DNA from: Pseudomonadota bacterium
GTDB lineage: Bacteria; Pseudomonadota; Gammaproteobacteria; Pseudomonadales; Cellvibrionaceae
Assembly: GCA_023416875.1 (NCBI GenBank)
Contig: JAEZGT010000259.1
Coordinates: 1 to 7,500, forward strand
DNA: 7,500 bases
Direction of reading: 5' to 3'
The notes under the pieces are model-generated. The model had not been told where the DNA came from, did no database searches, and saw nothing but the letters and a program-made list of their open reading frames with translations. Of this stretch, positions 1-6,127 are shown one piece after another. How positions within the stretch are numbered: position 1 is the stretch's first letter; each line of letters starts with the position of its first letter. The position numbers and the translations under genes are program-made.

Positions 1-125
1 TTGACCTCCTGGAGGTAATTCACCAGAACGGCGAGCAGGCAAAAGAGCGCCAGAAAACTGGCTAAGGCTCCGAATAGCGGATTGCGCAAAAGACGAACCT
101 TGTCGTCGGGAGGAGGTGATTCCAT
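1..125 (-). CDS. N-terminus of an unidentified membrane protein (partial)
   Basis: The frame opens with ATG at 125-123 and reads leftwards for 41 codons with no stop before the window edge, so only the N-terminus is visible. The first 15 residues are hydrophilic (MESPPPDDKVRLLRN) and are followed by a strongly hydrophobic stretch at about residues 16-37 (PLFGALASFLALF, then CLLAVLVNYL). This looks like one transmembrane helix or an uncleaved signal anchor, and the K/R residues before it suggest the N-terminus is cytoplasmic. An in-frame TAA lies seven codons upstream of the ATG, which limits the choice of start; no strong Shine-Dalgarno is seen. It reads in the same direction as hslO, 155 bp downstream of it and beyond a terminator-like hairpin, so it is probably transcribed separately. 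In enteric bacteria pckA follows hslO, but this sequence is not the start of PckA. The family cannot be identified from 41 residues. Confidence 0.6.
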   Translation of the reverse strand, partial: MESPPPDDKVRLLRNPLFGALASFLALFCLLAVLVNYLQEV

Positions 126-162
126 GGACGCAGTGTCGCTCTGTTATTTTCCCTACAAATAA

Positions 163-190
163 AGGATAGATGTGTAACGTGGAAACGCAA
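163..190 (-). promoter_or_regulatory. weak sigma70-like promoter candidate for the 1-125 gene
   Basis: On the minus strand TTGCGT (190-185) is followed after 16 bases by TATCCT (168-163), giving a partial match to -35 and -10 elements about 38 bp before the ATG at 125. It lies beyond the terminator-like hairpin after hslO, which fits an independent transcript. The match is modest and could be chance. Confidence 0.25.
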
Positions 191-200
191 AACGGCTCGC

Positions 201-218
201 TCCGATGGTTGGATCGGA
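201..218. repeat. short inverted repeat (6-bp arms, 6-base loop)
   Basis: TCCGAT at 201-206 and ATCGGA at 213-218 are perfect inverse complements separated by six bases. The repeat lies between the hairpin at 227-249 and the gene at 1-125, on the downstream side of hslO. It could be a second weak stem in the hslO 3' region or a protein-binding palindrome. No T-run follows on either strand. Confidence 0.35.
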
Positions 219-226
219 ATATGGAC

Positions 227-249
227 AAAGCCGGCATTGCACCGGCTTT
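227..249 (-). terminator. terminator-like hairpin after hslO
   Basis: AAAGCCGG (227-234) and CCGGCTTT (242-249) form a perfect 8-bp stem with a 7-base loop. The hairpin starts 32 bp beyond the hslO stop codon (TTA on the plus strand at 281-283). In the hslO reading direction the stem is preceded by an A-run and followed by only a few T residues, so it is a modest Rho-independent terminator. Because the arms end in A and T it may work in both directions, and the plus-strand side has the slightly longer T-run (247-250). Confidence 0.55.
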
Positions 250-280
250 TGTTAAATGGGTTATCTATATTGTGTGAAAA

Positions 281-1162
281 TTAGTGCAGCTGTTGTCCCC
301 TGGATGAAAACAATGCATCCAGATCTTGCTGCCCGAAACAATAATGACCACCGCAGAATTCGCAATTGATGTCGATCACGTCGCGCTCGCTCAGCAAGGC
401 GTAGGCGTCGTTGCTGCCCAGGGCAGTCAATGCTTGCAGGCTGCGCTCGCGGGAACATTGACATTTGAAACCGAGCTCCTGTGGCGGGAACAGGCGCACT
501 TCAAATTCGTTGAACAGACGCACTAGCACTGTGGCGTGGTCCAACTCGAACAGCTCTGTGTCGGTAATAGTCTCCGCCAAGTGCTCTGCAGTTTCCCAGG
601 CGTCCGGCCGCGGGGTGCGCTCGGCGGAGGGCGGCAGAGCCTGGAGCAGCAGACCGCCGGCACGCTGGCCGTCACAGTACAGCCACAGGCGGGTCGGCAA
701 CTGTTCCGAGCGGGCGAAATAGGCGGTCAAGCATTGCGCTAGTGTGTCACCTTCCAATGCCACTATGCCCTGATAGCGCTGACCTTGTGTCGGATCCAAC
801 GTCAAGGTGAGAACGCCATTGCCGATGAGCTGCGACAAGGTTAATCCGCTCAGATTGGGCTTGGCGCCCTCCGCAAACTTGACGATGCCGCGCAGGGTGC
901 GCGCGTCCGTCGCCTCCGCCATGATCAAGGGCACGGGTCCGGCGCCGCGGGCCTGCAAGGTGAGCGTGCCGGAGAATTTCAGCACCTCAATCATCAGGCT
1001 CACCGCAGTGAGAAACTCGCCGAGTAGGGCACGCGCATCGTCCGGCAGGTGCTGGTGAGCGGTGGCGTCCTGCAGGGTGGCGTCGAGGGTGACGATTTCG
1101 CCGCGGATATCGCAGTCGTCAAAAACAAAACGGTGAATTTGATCCGGATTGGATGCCTTCAT
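281..1162 (-). CDS. hslO: Hsp33 redox-regulated chaperone
   Basis: Hsp33 is a cytoplasmic holdase that is inactive when reduced, with zinc bound by four cysteines. It becomes active when oxidation or bleach together with heat drives disulfide formation and zinc release. The 293-residue product has the length of the E. coli protein (about 292). The zinc site is complete: C234-Q-C236, 30 residues, then C267-E-F-C270, which is the family signature CxC-x(27-32)-CxxC. The N-terminal two thirds (about residues 8-180) fit the substrate-binding core, including the conserved region around GNGVLTLTLDP (114-124). A linker runs from about 180 to 232. The ATG at 1162 is preceded by an AGATAGG-like ribosome site about six bases away. 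The gene is the last of the yrfG-hslR-hslO operon, 48 bp after hslR, and a hairpin follows. I see no defect in it. Other cysteines (C17, C144, C163, C275) are outside the known redox switch. Confidence 0.97.
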   Translation of the reverse strand: MKASNPDQIHRFVFDDCDIRGEIVTLDATLQDATAHQHLPDDARALLGEFLTAVSLMIEVLKFSGTLTLQARGAGPVPLIMAEATDARTLRGIVKFAEGAKPNLSGLTLSQLIGNGVLTLTLDPTQGQRYQGIVALEGDTLAQCLTAYFARSEQLPTRLWLYCDGQRAGGLLLQALPPSAERTPRPDAWETAEHLAETITDTELFELDHATVLVRLFNEFEVRLFPPQELGFKCQCSRERSLQALTALGSNDAYALLSERDVIDINCEFCGGHYCFGQQDLDALFSSRGQQLH

Positions 1163-1210
1163 AAATGGCCTATCTTCAGTATGGATACGATGGTGCCGTT
1201 GCCGGCCGGA

Positions 1211-1630
1211 TCAATCCCAGGGGTTCTGGGACTGTTTGAATTGGTGGATCTGGCGGCGCTGCTTTTTGGTGGGCCGCCCGTCGCTCACGGGCTGCAGGGC
1301 GCTCGCCAATTTGCGCTGCTGGGTGCTCAATTCGCGCCGCGCCAGACTCTCGGTGGTTTCTTCGTACAGGAGCGCTGCTTCCGGTGCGCTGCGGCGCTGT
1401 TCAGAGAGAGCTTTTACCACCACTTCGCGCTCGTCGAAACCCTGGCGGATCTGCAGCATCAGACCGATGGTCAGCTCCTTGCTGGCTTTCACCCGTTGGC
1501 CGTCCACGTGGACTTTGCCGCCGTCGATGGCCTGTTTGGCCAAGCTGCGGGTTTTGAAAAAGCGCGCGGCCCAGAGCCATTTGTCGATGCGCACTTTATT
1601 TACGGCGGTGGTCTGGTCGTTCTTGTTCAT
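1211..1630 (-). CDS. hslR: Hsp15, ribosome-associated heat-shock RNA-binding protein
   Basis: Hsp15 binds 50S subunits that carry a stuck nascent chain and peptidyl-tRNA after premature dissociation, and it helps return them to use. The 139-residue product starts with a short tail and then an S4 RNA-binding domain at about residues 13-75 (VRIDKWLWAARFFKTRSLA opens it; GGKVHVDG is the turn and strand). Then comes the family-specific segment EQRRSAPEAALLYEET at about 77-92, which closely resembles E. coli Hsp15. The C-terminus is basic and probably helical (RPTKKQRR). Its ATG overlaps the yrfG stop as ATGA at 1630-1627, so translation is probably coupled. No strong independent Shine-Dalgarno is visible. 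hslO follows 48 bp later, the order seen in E. coli. Confidence 0.96.
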   Translation of the reverse strand: MNKNDQTTAVNKVRIDKWLWAARFFKTRSLAKQAIDGGKVHVDGQRVKASKELTIGLMLQIRQGFDEREVVVKALSEQRRSAPEAALLYEETTESLARRELSTQQRKLASALQPVSDGRPTKKQRRQIHQFKQSQNPWD

Positions 1631-2316
1631 GGCAGATCCGGGCGCAGATCCTGAGGCGTAAAACCGGGCGGCATGATCTCATCAAAATCCACTATGTCGA
1701 TGAATTGGCCGGAGGCGCGCGGCGGCTTTTGCGAGTCCGGCTGGTTGATGCACACCAAATAGTGCAGACCGAAGTTTTGCGCGGCGCGCAGCACATGGTG
1801 ATTGTCATCGACAAACAGAGTGCGAGTCGGGTCGATATTTTCCGCTTCCGCCAGACGTTGCCAGAAAGCATCGTCTTCTTTCGGCTGTTGATAATCATGG
1901 GAGGACACCACGAGATCGAGCCAGCGGTCGATCTGGGTAACTTCCAATTTCAACTCCAACCCTTTGCGATGGGAGTTGGTCGCGAGAATAACCTTTTTGC
2001 GTTCCTGGCGAAGAAAACGCAAAAATGCCTCTGCGTGTGGGCGGACCTGAATTTTATGTTGAATCTCGCGCTTCAACGCGGGAATATCCATGCGTACTAG
2101 CTCAGACCAGTGATCCAGGCAATACCATTGCAAAGTGCCTTCGTAGGAGGCAATGAGCCGGCTCAATTCGCTCTGCGCGTATATGGGATCGAGGCCGTGG
2201 AATTCGGCGTAGCGTTTGGGCAGGTGCGTCAGCCAGAAATAATTATCAAAATGCAGGTCGAGCAGGGTGCCGTCCATGTCCAGCAAAACGGTATCCACTG
2301 CGATCCAGTCAATCAT
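1627..2316 (-). CDS. yrfG: YrfG-type GMP/IMP nucleotidase (HAD superfamily)
   Basis: This is a HAD-family phosphatase. The E. coli relative dephosphorylates purine nucleotides, chiefly GMP and IMP, in the cytoplasm. All HAD motifs are present in 229 residues: motif I LLDMDGTLLD with nucleophile D13 and acid/base D15; motif II T113 in ILATNSHRKG; motif III K146 in QQPKEDD; motif IV D170-D171 in LFVDDNHH. A helical cap lies at about residues 25-90, including the stretch around YEGTLQWYCLDHW. The assignment to YrfG rather than another HAD enzyme rests on sequence resemblance and on the neighbourhood, since it is first in an operon with hslR and hslO and divergent from nudE. The start is ATG at 2316. 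No clear ribosome site precedes it, and only 27 bp separate it from nudE, so its promoter must extend into the nudE 5' coding region. Substrate preference is inferred. Confidence 0.9.
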   Translation of the reverse strand: MIDWIAVDTVLLDMDGTLLDLHFDNYFWLTHLPKRYAEFHGLDPIYAQSELSRLIASYEGTLQWYCLDHWSELVRMDIPALKREIQHKIQVRPHAEAFLRFLRQERKKVILATNSHRKGLELKLEVTQIDRWLDLVVSSHDYQQPKEDDAFWQRLAEAENIDPTRTLFVDDNHHVLRAAQNFGLHYLVCINQPDSQKPPRASGQFIDIVDFDEIMPPGFTPQDLRPDLP

Positions 2317-2343
2317 GGGCGAAGATGAACAGAAGAAAAAGCG

Positions 2344-2904
2344 GTGGCCAGTATGCCTACAAAACCTGAGATATTAAAGCGCACGCCGGCGTGCCAGAGC
2401 CGCCTGTTCCGGGTGGAATCGCTCGATTTGCGCTTCAGCAACGGCGAGGAGCGCACTTTTGAGCGGCTGATCGGCGGTGGACTGCCGGCGGTGATCATAG
2501 TGCCGATGCTCGACGATCAGCGGGTGATCCTGGTGCGCGAATACGGCGCCGGCATCGATGATTATCACGTGTCGCTGCCAAAAGGCCGTGTCGACGAAGG
2601 CGAGAGTCTGATCGAAGCGGCAGATCGCGAATTAAAAGAAGAGGCCGGTTACGGCGCCAAGCGCCTCACTTTATTAAAGTGCCTGACCCAGGCGCCGAAT
2701 TATCTGCAACACCGCACTCAGATCGTGCTCGCCCAGGATTTATATCCGGAGAAGTTGGAAGGTGACGAACCTGAACCCTTGGAGCTGGAAATTCTGCATC
2801 TCGAAGAAATGCCGGCTTGGTTGGAGCGCGGCGATATCACCGAAGCCCGCACCATTGCGGCGCTGTATTTGGCGCGCGATTTTATTGCAGCGCAAAAGGC
2901 TTGA
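2344..2904 (+). CDS. nudE: NudE-type Nudix hydrolase (ADP-ribose, Ap3A and NADH class substrates)
   Basis: NudE hydrolyses ADP-linked compounds such as ADP-ribose, adenosine(5')triphospho(5')adenosine and NADH, as a cytoplasmic clean-up enzyme needing divalent metal. The Nudix box is perfect at residues 81-103: G81-x5-E87-x7-R95-E96-L-x-E99-E100-x-G102. Other NudE-like blocks are SRLFRVESLDLRFSNG near residues 19-34, LVREYGAG at 63-70, and AQDLYPEKLEGDEPEPL at 130-146, the last closely matching E. coli NudE. The GTG at 2344 gives 186 residues, the same length as E. coli NudE. An ATG at 2353 would give 183, with GGTGG about seven bases upstream, and is a real alternative. It is transcribed away from yrfG. 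The segment where enteric bacteria carry igaA between nudE and yrfG is absent here. Confidence 0.94.
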   Translation: MASMPTKPEILKRTPACQSRLFRVESLDLRFSNGEERTFERLIGGGLPAVIIVPMLDDQRVILVREYGAGIDDYHVSLPKGRVDEGESLIEAADRELKEEAGYGAKRLTLLKCLTQAPNYLQHRTQIVLAQDLYPEKLEGDEPEPLELEILHLEEMPAWLERGDITEARTIAALYLARDFIAAQKA

Positions 2905-3066
2905 TACGTCAGCTTCGCTCTTACGGTAATTAAAAATCGAAATAACGCGGCGAAATAAACGAACGATTAAAAATAGTGGCGCGCTGAATTGCAAAAAAGG
3001 CGTATACGTTTGGGTCGTAACGAGCCGATGAGTGAAAAATTGACTATTCTTTCTGTCCAACAGCCA

Positions 3067-3091
3067 AAAATGAGAACTTGATTCTTATTTT
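3067..3091. repeat. 10-bp-arm palindrome in the nudE downstream spacer
   Basis: AAAATGAGAA (3067-3076) and TTCTTATTTT (3082-3091) are inverse complements apart from one G/T position, with a 5-base centre. The A-rich then T-rich layout could act as a weak two-way terminator for nudE or as an operator for the small gene whose ATG lies 49 bp downstream. It distantly recalls a Fur box, but its centre is two bases too long, so I do not call it one. The rest of the 2905-3139 spacer is AT-rich and shows no gene or strong promoter that I can support; the nearest -35-like element, TTGACT at 3040-3045, has no good -10 partner. Confidence 0.45.
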
Positions 3092-3139
3092 GGGCGCCAC
3101 TTCCTTGCCACAAAACCATAATTAAACAGGCACTGCGTT

Positions 3140-3355
3140 ATGAAACCAGCTCCACAACACAATATTTTTCCGAACGTCGAGCAAAACGACACCTCTATTC
3201 TCAAGCAGCAGCTGGTGCGGGAGATTACCTGCTTGGAGCGCCAGCTCGAACGCATTCGCATGCGTGATCAGTTTGCTGACGATGCCACTTTGCAGACCTA
3301 TGAAGAAATGATCGAAAGCCGGCGCAAAATGCTCTACAACTTGCCTTGGGAATAA
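3140..3355 (+). CDS. small helical protein of unknown function
   Basis: This 71-residue ORF (ATG 3140 to TAA 3355) is not a family I can name. It has the codon use of its neighbours and a composition that looks like real protein. After a polar N-terminal tail of about 17 residues there are two predicted amphipathic helices: about 18-42, with heptad-like spacing (ILKQQLVREITCLERQLER), and about 49-66 (LQTYEEMIESRRKML). They are joined by the acidic turn FADDAT, suggesting a helical hairpin or short coiled coil that may dimerise. There is no signal peptide or membrane segment, so it is probably cytoplasmic. It has one cysteine (C31) and ends in NLPWE. An AGG sits about 11 bases before the ATG, so the ribosome site is weak. 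It stands alone between nudE and gspA, with spacers of 235 and 196 bp, and shares direction with both. Function is not inferred. Confidence 0.7.
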   Translation: MKPAPQHNIFPNVEQNDTSILKQQLVREITCLERQLERIRMRDQFADDATLQTYEEMIESRRKMLYNLPWE

Positions 3356-3481
3356 GAGGCCGGCGCTGTGCCCCCTGCTTGGTACGGCGCCCGATATGTT
3401 GAACCGTCCGCTGCGGTGAGACTCTACATAACCCAATCCGGGCCGCGCCCGTTCCCGCTACCCGTGGCATCACTTATGCTG

Positions 3482-3509
3482 CCGGGGAAATTCCGGGTAT
3501 TATCCCCGG
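3482..3509. repeat. GC-rich hairpin upstream of gspA
   Basis: CCGGGGA (3482-3488) and TCCCCGG (3503-3509) are perfect 7-bp arms around a 14-base loop. A competing stem uses CCGGG (3493-3497) with CCCGG (3505-3509), so two mutually exclusive folds are possible. No T-run follows (the plus strand continues GCTAAAATAAA), so this is not a standard terminator. It lies 42 bp before the gspA ATG; -10-like hexamers TATTAT (3498-3503, inside the loop) and TAAAAT (3512-3517) are nearby but lack good -35 partners. It may be an operator or a 5'-leader structure. The remainder of the 3356-3551 spacer shows no gene. Confidence 0.4.
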
Positions 3510-3551
3510 GCTAAAATAAACCAAATTTGTCGCCTGCGGCTTCTCCTAACT

Positions 3552-5195
3552 ATGTATCACAGCTATTTCGGCCTGGACGAACAAGCCTTCTCCATCGCGG
3601 TGAACCCGCGCTACTTGTACATGAGCACGCAGCACCGCGAGGCGCTGGCGCACTTGCTGTACGGCGTTAGCAGCGGCGGCTTTGTAATGTTGACCGGCGA
3701 AGTAGGCACGGGCAAAACCACCATTATCCGCTGCCTGCTGGAGCAGCTGCCGGACCACGCTGATCTGGCGATTGTGATGAATCCCTCCGCCAGCGCCCGC
3801 GATCTGCTGTGCAGCATCTGCGATGAATTCGGCGTGACCTATGCACCAGAGGAGACCAGCCTCAAGGTTCTCACCGACAAACTCAGCGAATTCCTGGTAG
3901 AGAATCACCGCCAGGGGCGCAAAACCATCGTACTGATCGATGAAGCGCAGTTACTGCGCATTTCCACCCTAGAGCAGGTGCGCCTGCTCACCAATTTGGA
4001 AACCAATACCCAAAAGCTGCTGCAGATAATCCTGGTGGGCCAGCCAGAATTGAATGAACTGTTGGCCAAGCCGGCGCTGCGCCAGCTCTCCCAGCGCATT
4101 ACCGCGCGTTATCACCTGCGGCCGCTGAGCGTGGCGGAGACCGAGGCCTATATTAAACACCGCCTGGCCGTCGCCGGTATGCCACCGGGACGCCAGCCGT
4201 TCCCGCCAAAGATCGTGCGTCGAGTGCATCAGATCAGCCGTGGCATCCCCCGGATTATCAATGTTCTCTGTGATCGCATGCTGCTCGGCGCCTACAGCCG
4301 CGAAGCCAATCAGATCGATGCTGACATTTGCCGCCAAGCGTCGATCGAAGTGCTTGGCGAAGGTGTAGCGCCGCGTCCGGCGCGACGTTTGCCGATGCGT
4401 TCGGAATGGATTTACGCCGCGACTGGTGCTGTGGGGGTGATCCTTGTTGGGACTATATTCTGGCTGGTGCTCGGGGCCAGTCGGCAGGCGTCCGCGCCGA
4501 CACCACCGGTGGTGGGCGCCGGCAGTATTGTCCGCGAGGTCCCGCGCCCTGCGGGCGAACCCGCACTACAAGTGCAAACGCCGACTTGGTGGCAGCTCAA
4601 TCAGGATCACTCACTCGCGGAATTGCTGGGGGTGCTCGGCATCAGCTATGACGGGGCCATGTATCCCTGTTGGGTGGTGAGCCAGCAGGGCTTGAAATGT
4701 GAGACGCTGAAACTCAATACCTGGGACGATTTTCTCAGCTTCAACCGCCCCGCCGTGTTGACCATCACCACCCCCGGCCGCCACACGGCATATGTAGCCT
4801 TGGTCGGTATTAAGGACAACGATGCCTGGGTGCGCGGAAAAGAGGGACTTACCCGAGTGCCCTTGGCGGAACTCGGCAGGCTGTGGACCGGTGAAATGGT
4901 CTTCGTATGGCGCCGCCCGGAAAACTTCAAAGAGGCCATCGGCATTGGCGCGAAAGGCCCTATGGTCACCTGGATCGCTGAGCAGTTTGCCACCCTGGAT
5001 CAGCAAGGCGCGCCGCTCACCCGCGAGCACTTCAATGCCCAGTTGCAGCAGCGGGTAAAACTCTTCCAGCGCGCCAATAATCTGAACGACGACGGTTATG
5101 TGGGCATGCAGACGCTGTTGAAGCTCAACGAGGCGTTGGGGGTTGAAAAATCCCTGCGGGATCTGGAGCCGACTCTGGTAACGGCGGGTGGCTGA
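3552..5195 (+). CDS. gspA: GspA/ExeA: AAA+ ATPase with periplasmic peptidoglycan-binding domain
   Basis: In Aeromonas, ExeA forms an inner-membrane complex with ExeB that binds peptidoglycan and is required to assemble the type II secretin ExeD in the outer membrane. The 547-residue product has the full architecture and usual size (about 60 kDa). The cytoplasmic AAA+ domain spans about 1-270: opening MYHSYFGLDEQAFSI, Walker A GEVGTGKTT (49-57), Walker B TIVLIDEA (125-132), the QRITARY arginine region (181-187) and a GIPRIINVLCD sensor-2 motif (231-241). A single TM helix is at about 287-308. A Pro/Ala-rich linker follows (about 311-345), then a C39-peptidase-like fold (about 346-455) and a C-terminal peptidoglycan-binding domain (about 475-535, with LQQRVKLFQRANNLNDDGYVG). 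The typical N-terminus supports the ATG at 3552, although no Shine-Dalgarno is evident. gspB follows 44 bp later. No core gsp genes (C-N) lie in the window. Confidence 0.94.
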   Translation: MYHSYFGLDEQAFSIAVNPRYLYMSTQHREALAHLLYGVSSGGFVMLTGEVGTGKTTIIRCLLEQLPDHADLAIVMNPSASARDLLCSICDEFGVTYAPEETSLKVLTDKLSEFLVENHRQGRKTIVLIDEAQLLRISTLEQVRLLTNLETNTQKLLQIILVGQPELNELLAKPALRQLSQRITARYHLRPLSVAETEAYIKHRLAVAGMPPGRQPFPPKIVRRVHQISRGIPRIINVLCDRMLLGAYSREANQIDADICRQASIEVLGEGVAPRPARRLPMRSEWIYAATGAVGVILVGTIFWLVLGASRQASAPTPPVVGAGSIVREVPRPAGEPALQVQTPTWWQLNQDHSLAELLGVLGISYDGAMYPCWVVSQQGLKCETLKLNTWDDFLSFNRPAVLTITTPGRHTAYVALVGIKDNDAWVRGKEGLTRVPLAELGRLWTGEMVFVWRRPENFKEAIGIGAKGPMVTWIAEQFATLDQQGAPLTREHFNAQLQQRVKLFQRANNLNDDGYVGMQTLLKLNEALGVEKSLRDLEPTLVTAGG

Positions 5196-5226
5196 TTTTT
5201 TGGAAGCATGACGATGACTAATGCTG

Positions 5227-5233
5227 AGAGTGG
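5227..5233 (+). promoter_or_regulatory. ribosome binding site that sets the gspB start
   Basis: AGAGTGG lies six bases before the ATG at 5240. This favours that ATG over the in-frame TTG at 5234, which would sit directly on the ribosome site. The resulting N-terminus MSLILDALNKADRERE matches the usual GspB opening. Confidence 0.55.
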
Positions 5234-5239
5234 TTGTGT

Positions 5240-6127
5240 ATGTCGCTGATTCTCGACGCCCTGAACAAAGCGGATCGCGAACGCGAGTACCGCGATGCGA
5301 TCCCCGACCTAAAAACGGTTCACGGCGCTCCCCGACCCACCCAGGACTATCGCCAGTTTTGGTTGGTCGGCGGTTTGGTCGCCGCGTTGCTCATGGTAGT
5401 GACGCTGCTGGTGATTGTCTGGCTGCGTATGCCTGGGCCGGTGCCCGCTCCGGTGGAGCGCGATCCCGAAGCCACCGCCGCTCCCGAGCAAATTGCGACG
5501 GCTCCGGCCCCCGCCACTCCCGCGCCAAATTTGCCTGAATTAAAAGAGCCGGCCCAAAACGCAGCACCCTTGGCCGCGCCGGTTGATCAAGAGGTGCAAG
5601 CACTCTACCAGACCCAGCAGGACACCAAGGTCATGGAGGTGATCGAGCCGAAGGTTCAGACGGTGTCAGAAGCGCCCGTGGTGATCACACCGGAAAACCC
5701 GCGTCGCTCAACCGTGGATGAGGAACTCGCGCGGGCTTTATGGGAGGAGAGCCGGCGGGAAGCACAGCAACCGGTGCCAACTTCCGCGCTGCCAACAACG
5801 CCGGTAACAACTCCGGTGGCGACCGCAAAAACAGAGCCCACACCGTTGCCCGCAGATGTGCCAGTGGAGGAAACCTTGGCCGGTCATTCAGGCATCCCGT
5901 TTCTCCACGAGCTGCCGGTTTCCGTGCAGGACACCATCCCCACTCTGATGTATGCCAAGCACGAGTACGACAAGGGCTTCGTGGTGATCAATAAAGAAGA
6001 GCTGAATATGGGCAGCGCGGCGCGAGGCGGAGTACTGGTAGAGCGCATACTGGCCGACGGCGTGTTGCTGTCCTTAAACGGCACCGAATTCAAGCTGTCC
6101 TCCCTGAGCAGTTGGGTGAATTACTAA
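5240..6127 (+). CDS. gspB: GspB/ExeB: inner-membrane partner of GspA
   Basis: GspB is the partner of the GspA ATPase, and the complex helps the type II secretin pass or insert through the peptidoglycan and outer membrane. The 295-residue product starts with the family signature MSLILDALNKADRERE (1-16), followed by one TM helix at about 40-62. A long, low-complexity Pro/Ala/Glu-rich periplasmic linker runs from about 64 to 215 and probably spans part of the cell wall. The conserved C-terminal GspB domain is at about 224-295: LPVSVQDTIPTLMYAKHEYD, then FVVINKEELNMG, then VERILADGVLLSLNGTEFKL, ending SSWVNY. The start at ATG 5240 is chosen for its ribosome site and the conserved N-terminus; a TTG two codons upstream is possible. 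It is 44 bp after gspA and probably cotranscribed. Its TAA stop overlaps the waaA stop on the other strand, so no separate terminator fits between them. Confidence 0.92.
   Translation: MSLILDALNKADREREYRDAIPDLKTVHGAPRPTQDYRQFWLVGGLVAALLMVVTLLVIVWLRMPGPVPAPVERDPEATAAPEQIATAPAPATPAPNLPELKEPAQNAAPLAAPVDQEVQALYQTQQDTKVMEVIEPKVQTVSEAPVVITPENPRRSTVDEELARALWEESRREAQQPVPTSALPTTPVTTPVATAKTEPTPLPADVPVEETLAGHSGIPFLHELPVSVQDTIPTLMYAKHEYDKGFVVINKEELNMGSAARGGVLVERILADGVLLSLNGTEFKLSSLSSWVNY

Noticed and set aside
1049..1661. Long plus-strand frames over hslR and the operon junction
   Set aside because: They are antisense to hslR and the hslO start, where strong family motifs (S4 domain, Hsp33) settle the coding strand.
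2740..3060. Minus-strand 106-codon open frame covering the nudE 3' end and the spacer after it
   Set aside because: Most of it is antisense to the well-supported nudE Nudix gene, its composition is not protein-like, and it lacks a ribosome site.
3069..3089. Possible Fur box
   Set aside because: The half-sites resemble TGATAAT/ATTATCA only loosely and the centre is two bases longer than the standard box; no iron-uptake gene is nearby.
3362..3391. GGCGC/GCGCC inverted repeat after the small gene as a terminator
   Set aside because: The stem is only 5 bp with a loop of about 20 bases and no T-run.
3122..3436. Minus-strand 104-codon frame over the small gene at 3140-3355
   Set aside because: The plus-strand 71-residue frame has better codon use and a clean helical pattern; the minus frame looks like its shadow.
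5195..5203. T-run just after the gspA stop as a terminator
   Set aside because: No stable hairpin precedes it, and gspB follows 44 bp later as an expected operon partner.
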